Notes: generated by a model not told the origin, from the letters alone. 64,000 nt of DNA from an uncultured Myxococcales bacterium (GCA_937949945.1 CALFEQ010000194.1:1-64000), one strand, 5' to 3'. Numbered from the stretch's first letter, positions 34,594-43,969 are shown. Translations and numbers: made by a program.

Positions 34594-35712
34594 ATGCTTC
34601 CCATCGAGAAGCTCGAGCAGCTCAGGCGCCGGTATGCGGAGCTCGAAGAGCTCATGTGCCGGCCCGACGTCCTCGGTGATCGCAACCAGCTCGCGAGCCT
34701 GACCAAGGAGCGGAGCGATCTCGAGGCGCTCGTTCATGCATTCGGGCGGTACCGGGAGGTCGAGAAGAAGCTCAAGGAGGACGAGGAGGCGCTCGCCGAT
34801 CCCGAGCTCCGCGAGCTCGCACAGCTCGAGATCCCGGAGCTCCAGGCCGAGCGCGCCAAGCTCGAGCGCGAGATCCAGATCTTGCTTCTGCCGCAGGACC
34901 CGAACGACAAGAAGAACGTCATCCTCGAGATCCGCGGCGGTGAAGGCGGCGAGGAGGCGGCGCTCTTCGCCGCCGACCTCTTCCGCATGTACGGCCGCTA
35001 CGCCGAGACGAAGGGCTGGACCGTGGAGGTCCTCTCGCTCAGCGAGAGCGCCACGGGCGGCTACAAGGAGTGCATCGCCCTCGTCAGCGGCAAGGACGTC
35101 TACTCGCACCTCCGGTTCGAAGGCGGCGTGCACCGCGTGCAGCGCGTGCCCGTGACGGAGACGCAGGGGCGCATCCACACCTCGACGGCGACGGTGGCCG
35201 TGCTCCCGGAGGCCGACGACGTCGACGTTCAGATCGACGAGAAGGACATCGAGATCTCGATCGCGGCGAGCGGCGGCCCCGGCGGCCAGGGCGTCAACAC
35301 GACGAACAGCGCCGTCCAGATCCATCACAAGCCGACCGGCATCATCGTCAAGTGCCAGGACGAGCGCTCGCAGCTCAAGAACAAGGCGAAGGCGATGAAG
35401 GTCCTGAAGAGCCGCCTGCTCGAGCTCGAGCGCGAGAAGCAGGAGGCGGCCGTGTCGGCCGAGCGGCGCGGGATGGTCGGCACCGGCGAGCGGAGCCAGA
35501 AGATCCGCACGTACAACTTTCCGCAGAACCGCGTCAGCGATCACCGCATCAAGCTCACGCTCAACAAGCTCGATCGCATCATCGAGGGCGATCTCGAAGA
35601 GCTCATCACCGCGCTCAGGACGCACCGTCAGGCCGCGTTGCTCAGCGAGGCGAACGGCGGCCCGGCGGCGGGGCTCTTCGCCTCGAGCCAAGACGACGAG
35701 GGAGACGCATGA
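34594..35712 (+). CDS. prfA: Peptide chain release factor 1
   Basis: A 372-residue release factor. EKLEQLRRRYAELEELMCRP starts domain 1, and EIRGGEGGEEAALFAADLFR and HRVQRVPVTETQGRIHTST lead to the catalytic loop AASGGPGGQGVNTTNSAVQI with the GGQ motif. The RF1-type recognition region is around PVTETQ (P-x-T class), so UAA/UAG are read. NFPQNRVSDHRIKLTLNKLD closes the core, and a short extra tail (GLFASSQDDEGDA) follows. The stop overlaps the next start in ATGA. Confidence 0.97.
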   Translation: MLPIEKLEQLRRRYAELEELMCRPDVLGDRNQLASLTKERSDLEALVHAFGRYREVEKKLKEDEEALADPELRELAQLEIPELQAERAKLEREIQILLLPQDPNDKKNVILEIRGGEGGEEAALFAADLFRMYGRYAETKGWTVEVLSLSESATGGYKECIALVSGKDVYSHLRFEGGVHRVQRVPVTETQGRIHTSTATVAVLPEADDVDVQIDEKDIEISIAASGGPGGQGVNTTNSAVQIHHKPTGIIVKCQDERSQLKNKAKAMKVLKSRLLELEREKQEAAVSAERRGMVGTGERSQKIRTYNFPQNRVSDHRIKLTLNKLDRIIEGDLEELITALRTHRQAALLSEANGGPAAGLFASSQDDEGDA

Positions 35713-36179
35713 CCGCGTCTGCGCCCCCGCGCATCCTCGGCGAGAAGCACGTCGAGGCGCTCACCGTGGCGATGATCGTCGCGCCCGGCGTCTACGTGCG
35801 CAACCGGATGTACGAGCTGTTCAAGGCGCCCGGCGCGAGGCGCGCGCGCGTGCGCGCGGGCATCGTGCGCGGCCTCGTCGCGCACCTCGCGCGTGCGAGC
35901 GCGGTGACGCTCGAGAGCGAGTCGCGCGCGGGCGAGACGGTGTTCGTCCTCCGCTACGCCATCCCCGCGGTGCGCCTCACGCGCGTCGTCGAGCTGTCTC
36001 CGGCCGAGCTCGCGGCCCTTCGCACCATCGCCGAGCGCGCGAAGGTCCACTGCCTACCTCGAGGCGCCGACGACGACGTCCTCGTCGCGCGCGCCCTCTC
36101 CCGACTCCTCGAGCCCGACGTCGAACCGGAGGTCGCCTCGCTCGCTCGCAGCATCGCGCCGCCTCCGCCGGGGGAATGA
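35709..36179 (+). CDS. Conserved hypothetical protein, coupled to prfA
   Basis: A 156-residue protein beginning in the prfA stop (ATGA overlap), so translation is likely coupled. ILGEKHVEALTVAMIVAPGV and YVRNRMYELFKAPGARRAR are the most ordered parts, and GETVFVLRYAIPAVRLTR looks like a beta-strand pair. No domain is recognised. In many bacteria prfA is followed by prmC, the methyltransferase of release-factor GGQ; this gene is too small and lacks the NPPY motif, so it is not prmC. Possibly a lineage-specific protein. Confidence 0.78.
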   Translation: MTASAPPRILGEKHVEALTVAMIVAPGVYVRNRMYELFKAPGARRARVRAGIVRGLVAHLARASAVTLESESRAGETVFVLRYAIPAVRLTRVVELSPAELAALRTIAERAKVHCLPRGADDDVLVARALSRLLEPDVEPEVASLARSIAPPPPGE

Positions 36180-36280
36180 AGACGAGGAAGACGGGGAGGA
36201 CGGGGGAATGCGAAGCATTTCCTGCGGGCTCCCTGTCTCCCTGTTGACCCCTGTCTCCCTTTCCCTCCTCCCTTTGGAAC
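36180..36280. repeat. Heptad-like element G between convergent genes
   Basis: The left part (36180-36208) is purine-rich (GACGGGGAGGACGGGGGAATG). The right part (36218-36268) is pyrimidine-rich, with CTCCCTGTCTCCCTG-type units and partial 7-bp phase. The two arms are roughly complementary. It is a weaker relative of the clear heptad elements elsewhere in the window. Confidence 0.5.
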
Positions 36281-36286
36281 GAGGCG

Positions 36287-37306
36287 TCAGCGCAGGCGCG
36301 TCGGGTTTCTCGCGAACCTCATCGCCAGCGCGTCGAGCGCGTCTCGTTGCGCGGGCGTTGCCCTTCTGCGCGCCTCTTCGATCAGGGCTGGGGTCTCCGG
36401 GGCGTCGACGACCATCAGGGCGTTCGACGCTGCGACGCGTACGTCGCCGTCGTGGTGGACGTAGGCTTCGACGAGGGCGCGCGCGGCCGTCGTCCGGATG
36501 CGCGACTCCTCCTGGCGGTCGGCGAGCGTGCGCCACGCCCACGCGTTCCCGGCGCGGCCCAGGGAGCGCGCGGCCGCCCGTGCGAGATCGTCGTCGGTCG
36601 TGGAGCGGAGGCGGCGGGCGAGCTCCTCGGTGACGCGCAGGTGGCGGCACTCGCCGATGCCCGCGACGATCGCCCGCTCGCGCTCGCCGCGCGCGTCGTC
36701 GAGCGCCGTGAGCAGATGCGCGGCCGCTTCGTCCGTGCCGATCCTCGCGAGCGCCTCGGCCGCGGTGCGCGTCGTCTCCGCGTCTTCCGTTTCGTCCTCC
36801 AGGATCGCCGCGAGCACGGGTACGGCGCGCGTGTCGCGGAGGAGGCCCACCGCCTCGACGAGGTCGCGTCGGACGACCGAGGCCGTCTCGTCGCGCGGCG
36901 GATCGAACGCCAACCGCTCGAGGATCGGCAGCCCTGCGTCGCGGCCCAGCTTCGAGAGGAAGAGCCCGACCGGCGCACGACGGCCACGCGACCGTGCGTG
37001 CGTAGCGGGTGCATCGTCGACGAGCTTCGCGGTCGTGAGGAACGGGCGCGGATCGAGCGCCCGCGCCTCGTCGATCGCACGACGCAGCGCCTCCGCCTCC
37101 GTGGCGGGGAGGCGCGGCACCGCGCGAGGCTCGCCGCGAGCCGTGAGCACCGAGGCGGCGGCAGGCGTCGCGGGCGCAGGCGTCACGGTCACACCCGCTG
37201 CCGCCTCGGGTACGACGGGTGCGTCGGCGGCCGTCGCGGCGGCGAAGGCCAGGAGGCATGCGACCATGCTCTTCGAGCGCTTCTTCGACGTGCGTGTCTC
37301 GCTCAT
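36287..37306 (-). CDS. HEAT-repeat protein with signal-like N-terminus
   Basis: 339 residues from ATG 37306, whose start overlaps the stop of the deiminase gene (ATGA), so it is translated with it. The N-terminus (SMVACLLAFAAATAADAP) resembles a signal peptide. The remainder is helical repeats: DLVEAVGLLRDTRAVPVLAA, RTAAEALARIGTDEAAAHLL, RAAARSLGRAGNAWAWRTLA and RVAASNALMVVDAPETPALI. Such HEAT arrays bind partner proteins. Coupling suggests it scaffolds or inhibits the deiminase; that is inference. Confidence 0.85.
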   Translation of the reverse strand: MSETRTSKKRSKSMVACLLAFAAATAADAPVVPEAAAGVTVTPAPATPAAASVLTARGEPRAVPRLPATEAEALRRAIDEARALDPRPFLTTAKLVDDAPATHARSRGRRAPVGLFLSKLGRDAGLPILERLAFDPPRDETASVVRRDLVEAVGLLRDTRAVPVLAAILEDETEDAETTRTAAEALARIGTDEAAAHLLTALDDARGERERAIVAGIGECRHLRVTEELARRLRSTTDDDLARAAARSLGRAGNAWAWRTLADRQEESRIRTTAARALVEAYVHHDGDVRVAASNALMVVDAPETPALIEEARRRATPAQRDALDALAMRFARNPTRLR

Positions 37307-39099
37307 CGTCCGCTCTCCCACCAGCGAGCCTCGGGGATCCGTCGCGTCACGTTCGAGGCGCAGTGCACCTCCCCCTGGAAGCGGTGGAACGCGTCCCAGT
37401 CCTCGACCCAGTCGACCGTGATGCCGATCGCGGCGAGTCGTTCTTCGAGCGCGGCCTTGAAGACGTCCTTGCCTCCGATGACCGGGCCGTGAGGATCCGG
37501 CGCCGCCAGCCGCGTGTCGGAGACGTAGAGCGCGTTCACCATCGCCGGCTGGTAGGCGATCGACATGCCCCTGTAGATGCCGTGGAGGAACGGGACCTCG
37601 ATGATCTCGTCTTCGGTGAGGCCGAGCTCGTGCTTCAGGATCTCGAGCTGCGCGTCGATCTCGGCCGCCGCCTCGGCGCTCGCCTGCATCACCTGCGTGT
37701 CGGCGAGCACCTCCGCGATCGTCGCTTCGGCCGGCACTTCGTGTCCGGTCGCGTCGTCGAGCCACTTCTTGCCGACGAACATCGGCGTGTCTCCTGCGCC
37801 CGCTCGGACCGCGTCCTCGAGCATCTGCTCGGCGAGGCGAGGGGAGGCCACGAGGAGCATCCAGCCGCGCGGTGTCGGCGCCTTGACGAAGGAGACCGTC
37901 TCGTCGACGTGACCGATGAAGAGCCACGAGGTGTCGATCTCGATCGGTGGCTGGAGTCCTTGCGCGTCGAGCATCTTCATGAAGCGCTTGTCCGGGTAGA
38001 ACGCACGCGTCGAGCCGCGCAGGAGCCTGCCGAAGGGGAACGAGACGCCGTCCTTCTCGTAGGGCGGCACGGTCTCGAAGTTCCCGAGGGAGTCGAGGTC
38101 GTCCATCGCGATGCCGTGGTCCGGGTCGAACTCCTGGACGCCCGCCACGTCCTTGCCGCGCATCCGGAACACGACGCGCCCGGATGGTCGGAGGCGCACG
38201 CCCTCCTCCGTGCGTCCGATCATGTTCGCCGAGCGGTAGTTCACGCGGATGACGTGCTGCCTGCCGCCTTCGGCGGGCATCGACATGAACGCGGCCTCGA
38301 AGTAGTCCTGCGCCCACTGGTCGGAGACGTCGAGCAGGCGGACGGGCCCGACGCCCGCGGCGATCGAGGAAGCTTCGATGTCTTCCTTCGTGACCTGGAA
38401 CGAGGGAGCGGAGTTGTCCGCCATCCAGACGATCTCCGCCGGGAGCAGGTGATGGAACGTGAGCACCGGCGCCACGCGCAGGCGCACGGTGTCCTCCGCG
38501 TGCGTCTTCGCGCGCGTGGTCACGCTGAACGTGACGTCGACGTATCCATCCCAGGCGTCCCTGTCGCGCACGATGTCCTTCGCCTCGATCGCGAGCTCGA
38601 TGCCCGCGGCGATCTCGCGAGCGGAGAACATGCTCTCTTCGTCGATCGCCTCGAAGTCGGTCGGCCCGGGGCCCGTCCGCTTGAAGAGCCGCACGAGGCG
38701 CTTCGCCGCCGCGGGCGCGACGCGCACGCGCCCGACCGTGCCCGGCGGCGCCTCCGGCCACGGCCTCGTTCGCAGCCGCGCGAGGTCGAGCGCGTCGTCG
38801 GGGCCGTTGACCACGTCGTCCGCAGCGTCGTTGCAGAGGGCGATCTTCGCGTCGTCGAACGTCCGGGGGCAGCGCTGCGCGTCGTCGTCGATGTTCGCGA
38901 GGAACACGGCGCCGACGGTCGCATTCCACTCGGTCTTGTTCGCGTCCGACTCGTCGAAGCGGACCTCGCCGTCGCGGTTCGAGTCCGCGCGCAGATCGAC
39001 GACGGGCGTCGCGCGGACGCCGGACCCGTCGTCCGAGGCGCAGGCCCCGAGCCCGAGCCCGAGCGCGAGCACGAAGGTGGAGCGAGCTCCGCGAGGCAT
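37303..39099 (-). CDS. Exported protein-arginine deiminase (PAD family)
   Basis: 598 residues from ATG 39099, with lipobox (VLALGLGLGAC). A calcium-loop-like DSNRDGEVRFDE lies at residues ~39-50. The C-terminal domain carries the PAD set: Asp in DQWAQDYFEAAFMS (~265), SLGNFETVPPY, His/Asp in WLFIGHVDETVSF (~397/399), and the nucleophile Cys in FQGEVHCASN (~580). PADs hydrolyse peptidyl-arginine to citrulline and ammonia and need calcium, which the periplasm or exterior provides. This differs from the free-arginine deiminase ArcA. Next genes on the same strand are the HEAT protein (overlapping) and the copper/haem protein upstream. The full catalytic set suggests activity. Confidence 0.88.
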   Translation of the reverse strand: MPRGARSTFVLALGLGLGACASDDGSGVRATPVVDLRADSNRDGEVRFDESDANKTEWNATVGAVFLANIDDDAQRCPRTFDDAKIALCNDAADDVVNGPDDALDLARLRTRPWPEAPPGTVGRVRVAPAAAKRLVRLFKRTGPGPTDFEAIDEESMFSAREIAAGIELAIEAKDIVRDRDAWDGYVDVTFSVTTRAKTHAEDTVRLRVAPVLTFHHLLPAEIVWMADNSAPSFQVTKEDIEASSIAAGVGPVRLLDVSDQWAQDYFEAAFMSMPAEGGRQHVIRVNYRSANMIGRTEEGVRLRPSGRVVFRMRGKDVAGVQEFDPDHGIAMDDLDSLGNFETVPPYEKDGVSFPFGRLLRGSTRAFYPDKRFMKMLDAQGLQPPIEIDTSWLFIGHVDETVSFVKAPTPRGWMLLVASPRLAEQMLEDAVRAGAGDTPMFVGKKWLDDATGHEVPAEATIAEVLADTQVMQASAEAAAEIDAQLEILKHELGLTEDEIIEVPFLHGIYRGMSIAYQPAMVNALYVSDTRLAAPDPHGPVIGGKDVFKAALEERLAAIGITVDWVEDWDAFHRFQGEVHCASNVTRRIPEARWWESGR

Positions 39100-39249
39100 C
39101 ACGACGAAAGAAGAAGGAGCAATCCCCGGACCTCGCCGTGCCCTCGCCGGCCGCGCCTCCACCGCCGCGCGGACGCGCGCGACCAGCGTCCGGACGCACG
39201 ACGGCTGCAGTGCGACACGCGCCGGCGAGGATCCGCCGCGCCCGTGCCG

Positions 39250-40638
39250 TCACTGGGCGATCACCAGGATCGCCTGGCACATCTCGTCGAAGCTCGTCGA
39301 ACCGAGCCGGATCGGGGGAGGGATCCGCTCGCCGCGCTCGTGCGTCACGCGCGCGATGTGACGGTTGTCGAGCGTGTTGTCGTACGTGCACGTGATCCGC
39401 AGCGTGTCCCCGCCGCGCAGGACCGGCAGCCGCTCGAAGGGCGCGTCGTACGCGTACGTGCGCTGCCAGTCGAAGTCGTACTTCGTCTGGAGGAGGCACT
39501 CGGACGAGCCGCTGCGGCCGCCGTCGCGGAAGACCTCGACCTTCATGCCGACGCCGGCCCAGTGCATGTGGGCTCCGATGCCGGCGAGCCTGGCGGGCGG
39601 GGCGCCCTCGGCGACGGTGACCTCCATCGCTTCGACGTGGTCCTTCGCGTTGGCGGGGATGAAGAAGGCGGGGCCGTGCGCCGGATCGGCCGGCCCCGGG
39701 AGGAGGCGGAGGCCGTCGCCGCTGGCGGAGTCCGCGTTGCCGAGGAGGACGAACTCGGCGCGCCGCTCGGGCCTCGACGGCAGCGTGCGGAGCTCGATGC
39801 TTGTCCGGCCCGTCTCGGACGTCGCGATGGCGTGGTAGTGCACCTCCACGACGAGGTGCGCGCCCTTCGGGAGGAGGAGCCCGGCGCCGTCCCCGTAGGT
39901 CGTCGAGGTCCCCGCCGGGGACCACGCGAGCAGGAGCTGCGGCTTCGTCAGGCCGGAGCCCGCGAAGCACGAATAGCTCTCCGCGCCGTTCGCCTGGGCG
40001 ACGCCCTCGTGATCGCGATCGATGTACACGAGCGCGTGGTGGACGACGCGCGGATCCGCCGGGACGACGATGCTCTCGGCGACCCACGTGTCCTCCGTGA
40101 GCTGCGGATCGAAGGGGAAGCAACGAAGCTCGTCCGCGGACCCGCCCTCGACCACCCAATTCTGCGCGACCTCGAACGTCATCGTCTTGTTCACGAGCCC
40201 GCTGCCGAAGGCCGGTACCGACTTCGGCTCGAGGCCCGCGACGTCGTCGCCGCGCGGCATCCCGTCGTCGACCCAGCGAACGAACGCGTCGATCTGCGCC
40301 TGCGTCAGGCTGAGATCGCCGACGAAGCCGACCTCCGGCGTGCAGTCGGGGGCGTCGTAAGGTCCCCACGGCGGCATTTCGCGGCGCGCCACGACGTCTC
40401 TGGCCACCGGTCCGACGGCTCGGACCTGTTCGTACGTCTCGAGCGAGAACGGCGCGATGCCTCCCTCGCGATGGCACGGCAGACACTTCTCTCGGACGAG
40501 GGGCTCGATCGTCGACCCGAACGTCACCGTGCGCCGGGACGCATGCGACGCGGGCGAGGACGACGAGCACGCCGTCGCTGCGACGGGCGCCGCGAAGAGC
40601 GCCACGACGGCCGCGATCGTACAGCACCGCTTCACCAT
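39250..40638 (-). CDS. Haem-c plus copper type II monooxygenase-like lipoprotein
   Basis: 462 residues with a lipobox-like signal (APVAATAC). A c-type haem site CLPCH at 52-56 lies in a cytochrome-like domain (residues ~35-130). It is followed by two copper-hydroxylase-type (PHM/DBH) domains: VVHHALVYIDRD (His200, His201), VVEVHYHAI (H-x-H at 267/269) and AGIGAHMHWAGVGMKVEVF (H-M-H at 357-359). This is the ligand pattern of ascorbate-dependent copper monooxygenases. The attached haem could feed electrons in place of ascorbate, which is inference. The protein would be exported. It precedes the deiminase and HEAT genes by 150 bp. Confidence 0.82.
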   Translation of the reverse strand: MVKRCCTIAAVVALFAAPVAATACSSSSPASHASRRTVTFGSTIEPLVREKCLPCHREGGIAPFSLETYEQVRAVGPVARDVVARREMPPWGPYDAPDCTPEVGFVGDLSLTQAQIDAFVRWVDDGMPRGDDVAGLEPKSVPAFGSGLVNKTMTFEVAQNWVVEGGSADELRCFPFDPQLTEDTWVAESIVVPADPRVVHHALVYIDRDHEGVAQANGAESYSCFAGSGLTKPQLLLAWSPAGTSTTYGDGAGLLLPKGAHLVVEVHYHAIATSETGRTSIELRTLPSRPERRAEFVLLGNADSASGDGLRLLPGPADPAHGPAFFIPANAKDHVEAMEVTVAEGAPPARLAGIGAHMHWAGVGMKVEVFRDGGRSGSSECLLQTKYDFDWQRTYAYDAPFERLPVLRGGDTLRITCTYDNTLDNRHIARVTHERGERIPPPIRLGSTSFDEMCQAILVIAQ

Positions 40639-40708
40639 GGGCCGGCCTCATACGTAAGGCCGGCGCCCTTTCGAGCAAGCGCACGTCGATCGCGCCGAGC
40701 GAGCGGGC

Positions 40709-43327
40709 TCAGCGCGCGAGGATTTTCAGCTCGGCGATGTTCACGTGGAAGAACGGACCGGACGCTCCGCCCGTGCCCGCCGTGTACGCGGCGAAATGCT
40801 CGAACGCGGACATGTTCGCGCTGCGGACGTCGTGGCTCACGCGAATGCGGTAGCTGCGACCTTTCGTGAGGTCGGCGCGGACGAAGGACGACGTCCCCCA
40901 CGACGACCAGTCGCCGCGCTGTGGCATCACGAGCCAGCCGGTGCCCACCGTGCCGCCGCCGATCTCCTCCACGTCGACGCGCTTCACCGCGCACGTGATG
41001 CCCGTGTCGATCGGACCTCCGCCGTTGCCGTAGACCGCCTCGATGAGATGCGGCCCCGTCCGGTCGGCGGTGAAGGTCGCGGTGATCGTGTGTCCCGGGT
41101 CGCCCCATGCCTCGTGGAAGGAACGGCCCCAGCGGTTCGTGGGAGACCCGCCCTGGTACGTGAGCTTCGAGGCGTCGAGCGTCTGGATGCGCGCGCCGTC
41201 GACGCCCCACCAGCAGACCGGGCGCGCCCGATGCGAGACGTTGCCGGAGCTCGTGAAGCGGGTCTCGACCGTGTAGCAGTGGCTCGGTGAATCGGGGCCG
41301 GCGTTCGGGTCGACCCAGCTCGTCGTCGTTGCGGAGAGGCCGTCCGCGACGCGGACGCCGTCGCGGTAGATCGTCGCGGTCACGTCGCCCTCGCCGGCGA
41401 AGTCGAGCCCGAGCGCGAGCTTGCCGCCCTCGACGCCGATCCCGGTGACACGCGGCGTGCGCGGAGCGAAGAGCACGCGCCAATCGGAGACGTCACGGAT
41501 CAAGGTGAGCGGCTTCGCCGCGTCCACGGGAGGCGGCGCGAGGTCGACCTCGACGAGGTTGCGCTCGCGGAGCGCGGCCTCCGGCGCGACGCCCCAGAGG
41601 AGCGTGCGCCCGTTGAGGCGGATGCGCTCGATCGCGTACGGCGCGCTGTCGCTCCGGCCATCGTCCGGCGGCAGGTTGACGACGACGGTGACCTGCTTGC
41701 CACGGAGACGCGCGTTGTTGAGGACGATGCTCTCGGCGGCGGGGAAGAGCTTGCGCCGGAGCTCCGTCGTCACGAACGGCGCGATCCTGAGCCCGTCGCG
41801 CTCCGCCTCGAGGCCGAAGATCACCTCGTGCACGTGTCCGAGGTATCCGGCGACGCTCCAGAGCTGGCGCTGCGAGTTCACCACCGGGCCGGAGGCCGCG
41901 CCGTCGTCGAGCCAGGCGCGGCCCGTCACGACCTCGAGGTTCTCCATGTTCGACAGGTTGAGCGCGGCGCCACGCACGAGCGAGGTCACGGCGAGATCGA
42001 CGGCGGCTGCGTGGCCGGCCTTCTTCGCCGCCTTCGCGAGGTACGCGGTGACGAACGGCCAGATCGCGCGGTTGTGGTAGATGGGCACGAACTGCTGCTG
42101 CGGGAACACCACCGGCGGTCCCTTCGGCAGCATCGGGTAGCGCGAGAGCGCCGATTGGGCCTGATCCGGGGTCGCGACGTCGAACAGGATCGCGAGCGAG
42201 GTGCCGAGCAGGTCGAACCGCCGCGTGGGCGCCGGATCGAGCTCCGTCGCGATGAACGTCGCGAAGCCGCCCTCCTCGGGGAGCCAGAAGCGCTCGCGGA
42301 TGCGTGCGCGCAGCGCGTCCGCCATCGAGCGCAGGCGGCTCGCTCGCGCGCCGTCGCCGAGCTCCTCCGCGAGGTCGGCGCCCGTCTCGAGCAGCGCCAG
42401 GTGGGCGACGTTCGTCGAGAGCGCCTTGCTCATCGCGATGTGGACCGTGTCGGGCGCCGCCCACTCCGGATACGTCTGCGTGCGCCAGTCGAGAAACGAC
42501 TGCTCGCCGCGGTAGAGGCCGTCGGCCGCGTCGAACACGACGTCGCGATCGTGATCGATCGTCTCCCAGATGGCGCGCGCCGCTTCTTGGGCGAAGGCCG
42601 CGCGCGCCTCGCCGGAGAGGTGCAGGAGCGCGCGCCGGGCGCCGATCGCCCAGACGGCGCGATCGCTCGAGACCGGGTAGCTGCCGCCGGTGCCGGTGTC
42701 CTGGACGATCTGCGTCGGCCCGCCGTCGCGCCGCGCCGAGAGCTTGAACCGCAGCGACTGCGCCGAGCGCTCGGGATCCGCCCAGCCGAGGCCGAGGTCG
42801 ACCGCGTAGGCGGTGTCGCGCGTCCAGACGTAGTTCCACTTGCGTCCGGTCTCGAAGCAGCCGCCGCAGCTCACCGGGTTTCCGTCGTAAAACCCCCAAT
42901 CGCGGATCTCGTCGACCGCGCACTCCTCCACCTCCGTGAGCGCGAGCTGGTAGAGCGCATCGAACATCACGTTCCGCGTCTGCAGGCTCGGACGGTCCTC
43001 GCGCTCGGCGAGGATGCGCGGCCCGGCGGGGAAGTCGTCGCGGCGCGGCGCCGTGCTCTCGATGACGAGCGTGCGCGTGCAGCCGTCGCCGCTCGCGCGC
43101 GCGTACGCCTCGCCGATGTCGTCGATGACGTCGCCGGCGATCGGCGCGGCGCCTCGCGCGAGGACGCATGGCGGCGGCGGCCCGAGCTCCGGCTCGTCGC
43201 CCACGCCCGGGATCGACTCGCCCGGAGGCCGGCGGCTCTCGGCGCCCTCGTCGAGCGCTTCGTCGTGCGGGCTGCAGGCACCGAGAAGGGAGGCGGCTGC
43301 GATCGCGATCAGGCGAGGCATGCGCAT
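40709..43327 (-). CDS. Six-hairpin glycoside hydrolase lipoprotein with C-terminal carbohydrate-binding-like region
   Basis: About 872 residues from ATG 43327 (ATG 43321 is an alternative), with lipobox (IAIAAASLLGAC). Residues ~130-520 form an (alpha/alpha)6-type core: RKWNYVWTRDTAYAVDLGLG, YRGEQSFLDWRTQTYPEWA, GGFATFIATELDPAPTRRFD and FVPIYHNRAIWPFVTAYLAK. The W-T-R-D block with a later Glu or Asp is typical of mannosylglycerate-hydrolase/GH63- and GH15-like enzymes. The C-terminal ~250 residues are beta-rich, with IRDVSDWRVLFAPRTP and GPHLIEAVYGNGGG (CBM-like). Substrate unknown; an alpha-glucan or mannoside is most likely. Confidence 0.85.
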   Translation of the reverse strand: MRMPRLIAIAAASLLGACSPHDEALDEGAESRRPPGESIPGVGDEPELGPPPPCVLARGAAPIAGDVIDDIGEAYARASGDGCTRTLVIESTAPRRDDFPAGPRILAEREDRPSLQTRNVMFDALYQLALTEVEECAVDEIRDWGFYDGNPVSCGGCFETGRKWNYVWTRDTAYAVDLGLGWADPERSAQSLRFKLSARRDGGPTQIVQDTGTGGSYPVSSDRAVWAIGARRALLHLSGEARAAFAQEAARAIWETIDHDRDVVFDAADGLYRGEQSFLDWRTQTYPEWAAPDTVHIAMSKALSTNVAHLALLETGADLAEELGDGARASRLRSMADALRARIRERFWLPEEGGFATFIATELDPAPTRRFDLLGTSLAILFDVATPDQAQSALSRYPMLPKGPPVVFPQQQFVPIYHNRAIWPFVTAYLAKAAKKAGHAAAVDLAVTSLVRGAALNLSNMENLEVVTGRAWLDDGAASGPVVNSQRQLWSVAGYLGHVHEVIFGLEAERDGLRIAPFVTTELRRKLFPAAESIVLNNARLRGKQVTVVVNLPPDDGRSDSAPYAIERIRLNGRTLLWGVAPEAALRERNLVEVDLAPPPVDAAKPLTLIRDVSDWRVLFAPRTPRVTGIGVEGGKLALGLDFAGEGDVTATIYRDGVRVADGLSATTTSWVDPNAGPDSPSHCYTVETRFTSSGNVSHRARPVCWWGVDGARIQTLDASKLTYQGGSPTNRWGRSFHEAWGDPGHTITATFTADRTGPHLIEAVYGNGGGPIDTGITCAVKRVDVEEIGGGTVGTGWLVMPQRGDWSSWGTSSFVRADLTKGRSYRIRVSHDVRSANMSAFEHFAAYTAGTGGASGPFFHVNIAELKILAR

Positions 43328-43560
43328 CGAGAAAGCTCCGGCGTGAGTCGGGCACACCCTACGGCGGGATTTCCCGATGCGCGAGAGGGGTCGTCACTCA
43401 GGCTTGAGTGTCGGGTACCGGCGCTGGGGCTCGACCCACGAATTTCCGAGGGTTCCGAGCGCTCCGCTGCTCGATCGGGGGCCGATCGAGACGTCATCGA
43501 GACGCCCGCGCGGCACGCCTCGAGGCGGCCTGGACGTCGGCGCGGTACGCGCGGCGGCTC

Positions 43561-43902
43561 TCAGCCGGGCGGCCACGTCATCGGACGGCCGCCGAGGACG
43601 TGCACGTGGATGTGATGCACGGTCTGTCCGGCGTGGTCGCCGTCGTTGATGACGAGCCGGAAGCCGTCCTTCACGAGACCGAGCTGATCGGCCACGCGAC
43701 GCGCCGCGAGCATGACCTGGCCCATCGTCTCGACGTGCTCCGGCTCGAGGTCGTGGATGGCCGAGATGTGCTTCTTCGGAATGACGAGCACGTGGGTCGG
43801 CGCGACCGGCCGAATGTCCTGGAACGCGAGCGCGTGATCGTCTTCGTAGACGACCGTGGCCGGGACCTTCTTCTCGAGGATGTTGCAGAACAGGCAGCCC
43901 AT
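43561..43902 (-). CDS. HIT-family nucleotide hydrolase (HinT-like)
   Basis: 113 residues, the usual HinT length. CLFCNILEKKVPATVVYEDD opens the fold, and THVLVIPKKHISAIHDLEPE precedes the histidine triad QTVHHIHVHVLGGRPM (H-x-H-x-H). HinT hydrolyses purine phosphoramidates such as AMP-lysine, and also aminoacyl-adenylates. The gene stands 67 bp downstream of an ATP-grasp gene on the same strand. HinT would fit as a clearing enzyme for adenylates, but ATP-grasps normally make acyl-phosphates, so this is only context. Confidence 0.95.
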   Translation of the reverse strand: MGCLFCNILEKKVPATVVYEDDHALAFQDIRPVAPTHVLVIPKKHISAIHDLEPEHVETMGQVMLAARRVADQLGLVKDGFRLVINDGDHAGQTVHHIHVHVLGGRPMTWPPG

Positions 43903-43969
43903 GGGCAGCGAGCTTACGCTGGTTCGGGCTCGATGGCAGCGACCGCGTCGAGACCGCGCGCGGCTTCGC

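Noticed and set aside
35709..36179. prmC assignment for the gene after prfA
   Set aside because: It is too short, and lacks the N-P-P-Y and SAM-binding motifs.
36287..40684. Long minus-strand open frame of 1465 codons
   Set aside because: Only its last 340 codons (the HEAT gene) have protein character; the rest is out of frame with the deiminase and copper-protein genes.
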